Origin: Candidatus Dadabacteria bacterium
GTDB taxonomy: Bacteria > Desulfobacterota_D > UBA1144 > Nemesobacterales > Nemesobacteraceae
DNA: 64,000 bases
NCBI GenBank assembly: GCA_009840385.1
Contig: VXNX01000009.1
Span: 37,585-101,584, forward strand
Direction: 5' to 3'
Translations under genes and position numbers: made by a program
The notes under the pieces: generated by a model
Told to the model about the DNA's origin: nothing
Databases searched by the model: none
The model's input: only the letters and a program-made list of their open reading frames with translations
Shown here: positions 27,407-35,212 of the stretch, piece by piece
Layout: every line of letters begins with the position of its first letter
How positions within the stretch are numbered: the stretch's first letter is position 1

Positions 27407-29125
27407 CTAAGGCGAGCTATGCAGCAGGGAAGGCGAGAAACTGCTTTTCAGTTTTTCCCCCAAGTTAGAATTCCGGAGTTTGGCATCCGCATCGGTTTCT
27501 TCAACGAATTTCTCTATATAGAGAAGTAACTCTCTGAAATTTCTTCCGTTTCTGGCTGATACAAACGGCGTTTCAGGAAATGCCTCGTGAAGAGCAGCTT
27601 GTGTATCCGCATCGGCCTGATCAACCTTATTAAACACGAGAATGCTTGGTATGTCTTCGAACTCCATGGATTCTACGATCTTAATTACCGAATCTATTTT
27701 TTCCCTGACCTCGGGATCGCTTGCGTCCGCGACGTGAAGCAGCAGGTCAGCTTCTCCTATCTCTTCAAGCGTAGCCCTGAACGCATTTATGAGTTCTTTT
27801 GGAAGCTTGCTTATAAAGCCTACCGTGTCAGTCATAAGTACGTGCTTTCCTCCAGGAAGCATAACCCTTCTCGTTGTCGGGTTAAGAGTTGAGAAAAGCT
27901 TGTCCTGAGTCATGATGGAAGCCTTAGTCAGACGATTAAAAAGCGTTGACTTGCCGACATTTGTGTACCCTATGAAAGACAGGGTCGGAATTTTCGAGGT
28001 TTTCCTGTTTTTTCTCGTGTGTTCCCTTCTTCTGCAAAGACCGTCAATCTGTTTTTCGAGTTGTTCGATCTGTTTTCTTATGTTTCTTCTTTCCTGCTCC
28101 AGTTTCTTCTCTCCGGGACCTCTTGTTCCTATTCCGCCCCCCAGCTGGGAAAAAGCAGCTCCCTTGCCTTTAAGTCTCGGTAAATTGTATTGAAATTCGG
28201 CAAGCCTTGCTTGGATCTTTCCTTCGTTTGTCTTGGCGTGTTTAGCGAATATCTGTATTATCAGCTGACTTCGGTCCATTATATCGAGACCGGATTCCTC
28301 CCCGATAGCGTTTGCCTGGGCGGGGGTAAGCTCCGTGTCGAAAATTATGGTGTCCGCTCCAAGGTGCTTGGCGTGAAGAGCAATTTCCCTGAGTTTGCCT
28401 CTGCCGACGAGGTAACGAGGATCTATGTTTTTTCTTGTCTGAACCATCTTGTCGAGCACCACTTTCTCGGCAGAAAGAGCCAGAGAGTTAAGTTCCCCAA
28501 GGGATTTCTCGGCCAGGTAGCGGAATTTGGTGCTGAACCCCACGAGCATCACTCCTTCCCTGTTTTCCTTGCCTCCGTTCTTTAGGAAAGCATGCCTGAG
28601 AGATTCTTCTATACCATCTATTTCCTGTTCGAGATTAATGTTTATTCGACCCAGGTCCGAAAACTTCGAAATCTCCCATTTCACCTGACTTTCTCCATTC
28701 GGTGGAACAAGGTTCGCATACTCAAAGCGTCCGGCTGAACCGTTTTGACCAGTAGATACCGAAGCCACCAGATCGAGTCTTTCGCTTGCCAGAGTTATCA
28801 GGTCGGAATTTGTAAGACCGGATCCCTTGAGATTGGTTCTTAGAGCGCGAAAGCCCCTGAGTCTGTATTTTGCTCTTCTCCTTCTTCCAAGCAGTTTTTC
28901 AAAAGGAAAATCGCAAGGTTCTCCGATGAAGACAAATCTTATCTTTCCCTTGCGGTTAATAAGTACCGTTATAGTTCTTTTAAGTTCGCCCGAGAAGGCT
29001 AAAAGAGTTCGGGTGAGTTCAGGGGTTAGTAACCGATCTTGGGGGATTTTCCTCTTGTATATCCTGAGCAGGTTCTTCAGGTCGCTTTTCGTAAGTCCCG
29101 AGGTATTTCCGTAGATTCTATCTAT
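27407..29125 (-). CDS. hflX: Ribosome-splitting GTPase HflX with apparent AUA start
   Basis: HflX is a GTPase that splits stalled ribosomes. The G domain shows GYTNVGKST, DTVGF and NKVD, preceded by a Gly-rich linker (GGGIGTRGPGEKKLEQER). The first ATG/GTG/TTG in frame is a GTG at 28768, but the frame upstream continues for 119 residues of family-like sequence (IYGNTSGL, YKRKIP, then LKGSGLTNSDLI) before any stop. No standard start codon exists there. AAGGGG lies nine bases before an ATA at 29125 that would give M-DRIYGN, the usual HflX beginning. I therefore annotate 572 residues with an AUA start. Confidence 0.85.
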   Translation of the reverse strand: MDRIYGNTSGLTKSDLKNLLRIYKRKIPQDRLLTPELTRTLLAFSGELKRTITVLINRKGKIRFVFIGEPCDFPFEKLLGRRRRAKYRLRGFRALRTNLKGSGLTNSDLITLASERLDLVASVSTGQNGSAGRFEYANLVPPNGESQVKWEISKFSDLGRININLEQEIDGIEESLRHAFLKNGGKENREGVMLVGFSTKFRYLAEKSLGELNSLALSAEKVVLDKMVQTRKNIDPRYLVGRGKLREIALHAKHLGADTIIFDTELTPAQANAIGEESGLDIMDRSQLIIQIFAKHAKTNEGKIQARLAEFQYNLPRLKGKGAAFSQLGGGIGTRGPGEKKLEQERRNIRKQIEQLEKQIDGLCRRREHTRKNRKTSKIPTLSFIGYTNVGKSTLFNRLTKASIMTQDKLFSTLNPTTRRVMLPGGKHVLMTDTVGFISKLPKELINAFRATLEEIGEADLLLHVADASDPEVREKIDSVIKIVESMEFEDIPSILVFNKVDQADADTQAALHEAFPETPFVSARNGRNFRELLLYIEKFVEETDADAKLRNSNLGEKLKSSFSPSLLHSSP

Positions 29126-29298
29126 CTTTTGTTTCCCCTTGATGCTTATATTATTATATTGTGCAAGGAATTTGAAGCGTTTTCGGCGAAACTAGGGAAA
29201 AATCTATACCAGTTCACGGGTTTTTCAGGGCTGGGAACAGCGAAGCTTTTTGTTTCCAGAAACTCCGGATTAAAAGCTGCAGGGCAGGGTGATGTGCC

Positions 29299-29772
29299 GT
29301 GGAAACGGAAAAACAGCCATGGATCGCTGAGTTTTACGAAAAAGAAAAAGTCTCAGACGACTCAGATGATATATATGAGGAGATGAAGGAAGCCTCAGAT
29401 TTTCTCTGCCGCAGCTTTGAGACCCATGTGGAGTCTTTAAACAAGGAATACGGCCGAGACACAATCAGCGTGATTGCACCGCCTCCGGGTTTTATGCACG
29501 CGGTTTTTGACACTGGAGCAAAAACTCCCGGGTTTTTAATCCTTTTCGGCACTTCAAAGCTGATTATGGTTCTTTGCGGGAACGAAAAAGCCGTCACCTT
29601 CGTTGGAAGAAAAATTGATCCCGACCCTCAAAAACCGAAGAAAAATATGAAACTCCTCGGAATAAACTGGGAAGAGAAAAAGAGCGGGGGATATCTTTTC
29701 CGGGACAGTACTGGAGTGGAGATTGAGGTCCACGAACTTATCCTGCGGGTAATCCGCTGGGGCGCTACCTAG
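29299..29772 (+). CDS. Hypothetical protein, 157 residues
   Basis: I do not recognise this family. The start is GTG. An acidic N-terminal region (about 1-45) precedes a compact alpha/beta-looking part with VIAPPPGFMHAVFDTG and KTPGFLILFGTSKLIMVLCGNEKAVTF split over residues 60-105. There is no signal peptide or clear membrane helix. The stop overlaps the stop of a small ORF converging from the minus strand. A hairpin with a poor U-tract follows at 29907. Confidence 0.6.
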   Translation: METEKQPWIAEFYEKEKVSDDSDDIYEEMKEASDFLCRSFETHVESLNKEYGRDTISVIAPPPGFMHAVFDTGAKTPGFLILFGTSKLIMVLCGNEKAVTFVGRKIDPDPQKPKKNMKLLGINWEEKKSGGYLFRDSTGVEIEVHELILRVIRWGAT

Positions 29773-29885
29773 GGAGTAAGAACAAGGTGTGTTAAGAAGG
29801 CGATGACCATTATGAGTCCAATAAGTATTGGCACGCCGAGTATGTATTTAAACCCTTCTTTTTCGTGTGGTTCGAGATTGAACAT
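29769..29885 (-). CDS. Candidate 38-residue membrane protein
   Basis: This short frame encodes MFNLEPHEKEGFKYILGV followed by one hydrophobic helix of about 22 residues (from PILIGLIMV to HLVLTP) and a TAG stop. An amphipathic N-terminus plus a single span is typical of small bacterial membrane proteins. The stop codon overlaps that of the convergent 157-residue gene. No clear ribosome site or promoter is visible, which limits confidence. Confidence 0.42.
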   Translation of the reverse strand: MFNLEPHEKEGFKYILGVPILIGLIMVIAFLTHLVLTP

Positions 29886-29906
29886 GATGGCGCAAAGATA
29901 ACCTAT

Positions 29907-29932
29907 GCTTTGCATCATTGCAAAGCTTTATT
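29907..29932 (+). terminator. Hairpin, possible weak terminator
   Basis: A perfect 8-bp stem (gctttgca / tgcaaagc) with a TCAT loop is followed by TTTATT. It lies between the 157-residue gene and the radical SAM gene and may also lie in the leader of the minus-strand small ORF. Confidence 0.4.
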
Positions 29933-29968
29933 GAACAGGTTTTGAAATTTTGTTAAGTTTCTACAGTG

Positions 29969-30865
29969 ATGATTGAATATGTAACTCCCTTTTTCCGCCC
30001 TCCAAGCGAACACAAGAGCTTTATTCTGCAAGCTACCATCGGCTGCTCCCACAACAAATGCACCTATTGCGCCATGTACAGAAAAGAAACCCAGAAATTC
30101 AGGGTAAGGCCTATGGGCGAAATCAAGGAGATCATTGATGCCGCCGAGCGCAATGGGTTGCTTGAACGAAGGGTTTTCATAGCGGATGGCAACGCACTTG
30201 TTCTCTCCACGGCAAAACTCATGGAAATAATGGACTATCTCCACGAAAAAGCCCCGGGTCTTGAGAGAATCACTATGTACGCGAATGTAGGAGACATACT
30301 CAGAAAATCTGTTGAAGACCTCACGCGTCTCCGGGAAAACGGCCTCTCCATGGTCTACATAGGTTTTGAAAGCGGAGACGACATTGTGCTGGAGAGAATA
30401 GAGAAGGGGGCGAACTTTGCCGAGACTGTTGAAGCCTCAAGAAAACTGAAAGCCTCTGGGATAATGAATTCGGTTATGGTTCTTCTCGGTATCGGCGGAA
30501 AAGACAGGAGCAGGGAGCACGCTTTGGCTACAGGGAAACTTCTTACGGAATGCGATCCGGAATATGTCGGAGCTCTCTCCCTTCAACTTCGTCCCGGAGC
30601 TCCTATTTACGAGCAGTGGCAGGAAGGGCTTTTTGAGCTTCCGGACAAATTTCAGATGATAGAGGAACTTGAAACCATAGTTGAGAATACGGAGCTCTCC
30701 GACGGTTATTTCTATTCAAACCATATATCGAACTATCTTCCTGTCAGGGCTAAATTCCCCGAGGAAAAAAGCAGAGTTCTTGAAGACATAAAAGAAGTGT
30801 TAAGAACCAGAGACGAAGCTTTTCTTCGTCCGGATTATTACAGAGACGTAGTAAACCAGTACTGA
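29969..30865 (+). CDS. Radical SAM protein
   Basis: The CSHNKCTYC motif near residues 26-34 gives CX4CX2C, a spacing seen in a known branch of radical SAM enzymes (COG1032-like). A SAM-binding GFESGDD segment and a TIM-barrel-like remainder follow. There is no B12 domain or extra iron-sulfur domain in the 298 residues. The substrate is unknown. The start is ATG 29969 or the adjacent GTG 29966, neither with a strong ribosome site. An LLM flavin enzyme gene follows by 21 bases, so the pair is likely co-transcribed. Confidence 0.88.
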   Translation: MIEYVTPFFRPPSEHKSFILQATIGCSHNKCTYCAMYRKETQKFRVRPMGEIKEIIDAAERNGLLERRVFIADGNALVLSTAKLMEIMDYLHEKAPGLERITMYANVGDILRKSVEDLTRLRENGLSMVYIGFESGDDIVLERIEKGANFAETVEASRKLKASGIMNSVMVLLGIGGKDRSREHALATGKLLTECDPEYVGALSLQLRPGAPIYEQWQEGLFELPDKFQMIEELETIVENTELSDGYFYSNHISNYLPVRAKFPEEKSRVLEDIKEVLRTRDEAFLRPDYYRDVVNQY

Positions 30866-30886
30866 AAAAAACTTAAGGAGGCTGAA

Positions 30887-31822
30887 ATGGGAAAAATTGC
30901 AACAACTTCCCCGGTTTGGGGATGCAGTGTGAGTGACCTTAGAGCGCTCGCGGGAATTACTGAAGAAGCGGGTTTTGACGGTATCTTCTCTCCCGAGGTA
31001 CCGCCTTACAACGCCATAACCAACGCTCAGGTGTTTGCGGAGTGCACCGAGAAGATAAATGTCGGAACGTGGATAGCCAACATATACATGCGCCAGCCTG
31101 TAGTGGCTACCGCGACTGCGCTTACCATACAGGAAATAACGGACGGAAGAATGATTCTCGGACTCGGAGTCAGTCACAAGCCTGTTAACAATAGATACGA
31201 TATAGACATGGGAAACCCGATTGAGGCGATGAGAAGCTACGTCGGGGAAGTGAGGGCCTTTGCCGACGGAACGTCTCCAAGGCTTTCTCTTAAAAGACAA
31301 GTGCCGGATCTCCCGGTCCATATAGCGGGACTCACTAAAGCCGCGGCGGAGCTTGCCGGAGAGGTTGCCGACGGCATAATGCCGTATCTATGCCCTCCCG
31401 CCTATATAGCTACCTTAAAAGGGCATGTTGCTGCGGGCGCCGCAAAAGCGGAAAGGGATCCTTCAGCCATATCGATTACAAACGGCATTCCGTCCTTTGT
31501 CTCGGATGATGGAGACGCAGCCGTTGCCGCAGCCAAAAGAGGGCTCGGTCCGTACGCCAGGTTTCCCTTTTACCAGAGACTCATAAGAAACATAGGTTTC
31601 GGGGATATAATCGACCAAGTGCAGGACGGAGCAAATCCGGCCGAAGTTTTCACCGATGAGCTGATAGATTCGGTGGCGCTTGCCGGCACGCCGGATAACT
31701 GCAAGAAAAAACTCGAGGAGCATTTCACGGCTGGGGTCGATCTTGCCATATTGGTTCCCGGACCGGTAGGAAAGCAGAGTAATATAGAGGTAATGGAGAT
31801 AACAGCTAAAGCTTATTCTTAA
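30887..31822 (+). CDS. LLM-class flavin-dependent oxidoreductase
   Basis: This TIM-barrel protein of 311 residues belongs to the luciferase-like monooxygenase/F420-dependent family. Landmarks are EEAGFDGIFSPE, ITDGRMILGLGVSH and GVDLAILVPG. Whether it uses FMN or F420 cannot be read from the sequence. An AAGGAGG site precedes the ATG. A 13-bp hairpin follows the stop. Confidence 0.87.
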   Translation: MGKIATTSPVWGCSVSDLRALAGITEEAGFDGIFSPEVPPYNAITNAQVFAECTEKINVGTWIANIYMRQPVVATATALTIQEITDGRMILGLGVSHKPVNNRYDIDMGNPIEAMRSYVGEVRAFADGTSPRLSLKRQVPDLPVHIAGLTKAAAELAGEVADGIMPYLCPPAYIATLKGHVAAGAAKAERDPSAISITNGIPSFVSDDGDAAVAAAKRGLGPYARFPFYQRLIRNIGFGDIIDQVQDGANPAEVFTDELIDSVALAGTPDNCKKKLEEHFTAGVDLAILVPGPVGKQSNIEVMEITAKAYS

Positions 31823-31839
31823 GTTTTTTGCAGACTAGA

Positions 31840-31875
31840 AGAGCGGAAAATAAACGATATTTTCCGCTCTTTCCT
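31840..31875 (+). terminator. Hairpin after the LLM oxidoreductase gene
   Basis: A perfect 13-bp stem (agagcggaaaata / tattttccgctct) with a 5-nt loop is followed by a pyrimidine tract TTCCTCTCTCC rather than a pure U-run. It probably ends the radical SAM-LLM transcript. Confidence 0.6.
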
Positions 31876-31959
31876 CTCTCCATAAATCTGCATATCTTTC
31901 CATAATCAATCATTTTTCCGGAACCTGCCGCTGCAATTGGAATTTTTTCACTCACGTGG

Positions 31960-31988
31960 TTGAGAACGGAATTTTATAAAAGTATAAT
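31960..31988 (+). promoter_or_regulatory. Promoter for nuoM
   Basis: TTGAGA (31960-31965) and a perfect TATAAT (31983-31988) are 17 bp apart. The predicted leader to the GTG start is about 30 nt. It shows that nuoM here is a separate transcription unit. Confidence 0.7.
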
Positions 31989-32027
31989 TACGGCGATTTT
32001 ATTCTCTTTGCCCTGGTCTGCCTGAGC

Positions 32028-33587
32028 GTGAGTATCGATAATAACATTCTATCCCTGCTCATATTCCTTCCTCTTCTGGGAGCTGTGGTTCTTGCGCTTC
32101 TGCCATATTTCCAGAAGGTTTCCGATCACCAGTTAAAAACGGTTGCGTTTTTAATAACCTTGGCCGAATTTGTAGTATCACTCCCGCTTTTCTTCAGGTT
32201 CAACGGTTCTCTTTCCATCATGCAGTTTGAAGAGAAAATCCCCTGGCTTACGGACCTGGGAGTATCTTATCACCTTGGAGTTGACGGTCTTAGCCTTCTG
32301 CTTGTGCTTCTCACGACCTTCCTTTTCCCGATTACGATTCTTTGCTCCTGGAACGCAATAAAAGGCGGATGGAGGGCATTCCTCTGTCTTACTCTTTTTC
32401 TTGAATCGGCGCTCATCGGAACCTTCACCGCGCTGGATATGATTCTTTTCTTCATATTCTGGGAGGCGGTACTGATTCCGATGTATTTCATCATAGGGAT
32501 CTGGGGGTCTTCCAGAAGAATCTATGCGGCAATAAAATTCTTCATCTATACGGCGCTTGGGAGCGGGCTCATGCTGGTGGCGATCATTTACATGTACTAC
32601 GCTCACATAGACCAGTTCGGCTTTGCGTCAATGAACCTCTTTGATCTCCAAAGAACAAGTCTCGTTTTTGACGGCATACTGAGTCCCCAGGGGCTTGTGT
32701 TCCTGGCGTTCTTCCTGGCTTTTGCAATCAAGGTTCCGATGTTTCCGTTCCATACCTGGCTTCCTGACGCCCATGTTGAAGCACCCACTCCCGGAAGCGT
32801 CATACTCGCAGGCGTGCTCCTTAAGATGGGGACCTACGCGGTGATAAGGTTTCTCATCCCGTTTTTCCCGGAGGCGATAGATGCATACACCGGAGTTCTC
32901 ATAGCTCTTTCGATTACCGGAATAATCTACGGAGCGATGGTGGCATTCATGCAGACGGATCTCAAGAAGCTGGTCGCCTACTCAAGCGTGAGTCACATGG
33001 GGCTTATAATGCTGGGCGTGTTCATCTTTAACCTCCACGGTGTGCAGGGCGGAATCTACCAGATGATAGGCCACGGTCTTTCCACCGGAGCTCTGTTTAT
33101 TCTTGTCGGGATGATATACGAAAGACGCCACACCAAAATGATTTCGGAATTCGGCGGGCTTGCGAAAGTGATGCCGATTTTTGCGCTATTTTTCATGATC
33201 GCCATGCTTTCTTCTATAGGGCTTCCTCTCCTAAACGGTTTTATCGGAGAATTTCTGATTCTGCTGGGAGTGTTCGCGGAAAGCTACTGGTACGCCGCGC
33301 TTGGGGCCACGGGACTTGTGCTTGGGGCCGTTTACATGCTCTGGGCATACCAGAGGGTGATGTTTGGACCTGTAATAAAGAAAATAAATTTGGGACTTAA
33401 GGATCTTAATCCCAGGGAGATAGCCCTTATGATTCCTCTCGCCGTAATGATGGTTCTGATGGGGGTCTATCCGCAACCATTTCTCTCAAAAATGGAACCC
33501 ACGGTAACAAGAATAATAGATGGGACACAGCAAGAAGCTTTCCGTGTGGATGCCACTCTGCCGGAAACCCAGAGAAACAGGCCTTAG
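32028..33587 (+). CDS. nuoM: NADH-quinone oxidoreductase subunit M (isolated)
   Basis: This is an antiporter-like, proton-pumping membrane subunit of complex I. It has about 14 helices over 519 residues. Key membrane residues are the Glu in FWEAVLIPMYF and the Lys in FAIKVPMFPFHTWLPDAH. The latter segment and YSSVSHMGL mark NuoM rather than NuoN. The start is GTG without a strong ribosome site. No other nuo gene is present on either side, and the gene has its own promoter, so it may be an extra or displaced subunit. Confidence 0.93.
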   Translation: MSIDNNILSLLIFLPLLGAVVLALLPYFQKVSDHQLKTVAFLITLAEFVVSLPLFFRFNGSLSIMQFEEKIPWLTDLGVSYHLGVDGLSLLLVLLTTFLFPITILCSWNAIKGGWRAFLCLTLFLESALIGTFTALDMILFFIFWEAVLIPMYFIIGIWGSSRRIYAAIKFFIYTALGSGLMLVAIIYMYYAHIDQFGFASMNLFDLQRTSLVFDGILSPQGLVFLAFFLAFAIKVPMFPFHTWLPDAHVEAPTPGSVILAGVLLKMGTYAVIRFLIPFFPEAIDAYTGVLIALSITGIIYGAMVAFMQTDLKKLVAYSSVSHMGLIMLGVFIFNLHGVQGGIYQMIGHGLSTGALFILVGMIYERRHTKMISEFGGLAKVMPIFALFFMIAMLSSIGLPLLNGFIGEFLILLGVFAESYWYAALGATGLVLGAVYMLWAYQRVMFGPVIKKINLGLKDLNPREIALMIPLAVMMVLMGVYPQPFLSKMEPTVTRIIDGTQQEAFRVDATLPETQRNRP

Positions 33588-33638
33588 AGCTATAACCGGC
33601 CGGCTTTCAGGCGGCTGTTTGCAGGCTTGATCGAATCG

Positions 33639-34061
33639 ATGTCTTTTAAAAAGCTCATAACAAAAAAAGTCGAGTTCTCTGCCTCTCACAGGTACTGGAA
33701 CAAGAACTGGAGCGAGGAAAAAAACCGTGAGTTTTACGGCAAATCGAGCCTGCCGGGCGGACACGGGCATAATTTCGCGCTTGAAGTCACGGTAGAGGGA
33801 GAAATAAACCTGGAGACGGGAATGATTATTAACCTCTTTGACCTGAAGCGAATCATTTCCTCTGTTCTGGCCGATTTTGACCACAAGAACTTAAATGAAG
33901 ACAATCCGCGTTTTCAGGATCTTATACCAACGACGGAAAACATAGCCAAGGTTCTCTGGGAAATGGTTGAGGAGAAAGTCCTTGAGAGGGACGACTGCCG
34001 TCTCTATAAAATAAGGGTATATGAAACAGACGATCTTTTCGTCGACTACCGCAAATGCTGA
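33639..34061 (+). CDS. 6-pyruvoyl-tetrahydropterin synthase paralogue 1, catalytic Cys replaced by Ser
   Basis: This is a PTPS/QueD-family protein of 140 residues, closest in motifs to eukaryote-type PTPS. The zinc ligands His17, His42 and His44 (SASHR, GHGHN) are present. The catalytic Asp81-His82 (FDHKNL) and the substrate-anchoring Glu129 (VYETDD) are intact. The catalytic Cys position in the YGKCNNP-like loop is Ser36 (YGKSSLP). I chose ATG 33639 over a TTG four codons upstream. It overlaps paralogue 2 by seven bases. Alone it should be impaired; with paralogue 2 it could form a composite site. Confidence 0.9.
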   Translation: MSFKKLITKKVEFSASHRYWNKNWSEEKNREFYGKSSLPGGHGHNFALEVTVEGEINLETGMIINLFDLKRIISSVLADFDHKNLNEDNPRFQDLIPTTENIAKVLWEMVEEKVLERDDCRLYKIRVYETDDLFVDYRKC

Positions 34062-34486
34062 AAAGAAAAGAACAAGTGCTTCTGACAAGGGTATTTAGAT
34101 TTTCTGCGAGCCACAGGCTTTTCATAGAAGGTTTGTCCGACGAAGAAAATCTTGCCATATTCGACAAATGCGCGAATCCCGCGGGACACGGACACGATTA
34201 TTCCGTAGAAGTGGGAATAAGAGGGGAAATAGACAATGAAACTGGCATGATCATAAACCGCGTTGATTTTGAAAAACAGGCAGCTCCCATAATCGAAGAA
34301 CTTAACTATAAATGGATAGACAGGGATATACCTTTCTTTCAGAAAAACATATCGACCGTTGAAAATATCGGGGAATATCTGTGGCAAAAGTTCACGGAAA
34401 TCATTCCGGGTAAGCTTGATCACATAAGGATCTGGGAGAATCCGAAAAGTTATTTTGAGTATTCCGAGGAAAAACAAGATGGCTGA
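34055..34486 (+). CDS. 6-pyruvoyl-tetrahydropterin synthase paralogue 2, catalytic Asp-His replaced by Asn-Tyr
   Basis: This second PTPS-family protein has 143 residues. Zinc ligands His20, His45 and His47 are present, and the catalytic Cys39 is kept (FDKCANP). The family Asp-His pair reads Asn84-Tyr85 (LNYKWI where paralogue 1 has FDHKNL). The anchoring Glu128 (IWENP) is kept. Translation is coupled to paralogue 1 (seven-base overlap) and to the following SDR gene (eight-base overlap). The losses are complementary to those of paralogue 1. Confidence 0.9.
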   Translation: MLKRKEQVLLTRVFRFSASHRLFIEGLSDEENLAIFDKCANPAGHGHDYSVEVGIRGEIDNETGMIINRVDFEKQAAPIIEELNYKWIDRDIPFFQKNISTVENIGEYLWQKFTEIIPGKLDHIRIWENPKSYFEYSEEKQDG

Positions 34487-35183
34487 GAAAGTCGCAGTCC
34501 TAACCGGGGCAGCAAGGGGCATAGGAAGAGCGACTGCAATTGAGTTGCTCGAAGCGGGTTTCTTTACGGCGCTTTGTTCAAAAACCCCCCAGAGCGCAGC
34601 TTCCCTTGAGGCCGAAATATCCTCTTTTGCCGGGAGTTTCATTATTTCCTCCGTTGATATATCGGTTGAGGCTGAAATCCAAAGATTCATCTCGAGCGTT
34701 GCGAAAGAAAAAGGGAGAATTGACGTACTCATAAATAACGCGGGTATTGTCTACACGGGTTCGGTAGAAGAAACCGGCACCGAGCAGTGGGATGAAATGA
34801 TGGCCGTAAACGCAAGAGGGACCTTCCTCATGGTAAAGCACTCACTCCCGCTTATCCCCAGAGGAGGCCATATCGTAAACATCGGCTCAAACGCTTCAAA
34901 GAAAGGCTTTCCCGGGTGGGCCGCCTATTGCGCTTCCAAGTTCGCCGTCTTGGGTTTTACCAATTCACTGAGAGAAGAGTTAAGGGACAGGGAAATAAGG
35001 GTTTCTGCGGTTCTGCCGGGTCCAACCAAAACGGACATCTGGGATTCTCTTGGCGGAGAATGGGACAGCGAAAAAATGATGTCCCCTGAAGTTACGGCGA
35101 AAACAGTCCTCTCGGTCATAAATCAGCCCCCGGAAGCGAACATAGATGAAATTGATATAGTTCCATCCACGGGTAGTTTATAA
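34479..35183 (+). CDS. Short-chain dehydrogenase/reductase, sepiapterin-reductase-like by context
   Basis: This is a classical SDR of 234 residues. The NAD(P) motif is TGAARGIG, the structural motif is NNAG, and the catalytic Ser and YxxxK are in GSNASKK and YCASK. Start ATG 34479 has GAGGAAAA upstream and overlaps the PTPS paralogue 2 stop; a start eight codons earlier is unlikely. Its place directly after two PTPS genes suggests reduction of a pyruvoyl-pterin, as sepiapterin reductase does, but that is inference from context only. Confidence 0.87.
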   Translation: MAEKVAVLTGAARGIGRATAIELLEAGFFTALCSKTPQSAASLEAEISSFAGSFIISSVDISVEAEIQRFISSVAKEKGRIDVLINNAGIVYTGSVEETGTEQWDEMMAVNARGTFLMVKHSLPLIPRGGHIVNIGSNASKKGFPGWAAYCASKFAVLGFTNSLREELRDREIRVSAVLPGPTKTDIWDSLGGEWDSEKMMSPEVTAKTVLSVINQPPEANIDEIDIVPSTGSL

Positions 35184-35212
35184 CTGCGCAAGACCGGTTC
35201 TGGAAAAAGCAG

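Noticed and set aside
27407..28768. HflX starting at the GTG at 28768
   Set aside because: This would remove 119 residues of recognisable HflX N-terminal sequence that are in frame and free of stops, so it is a poor start choice.
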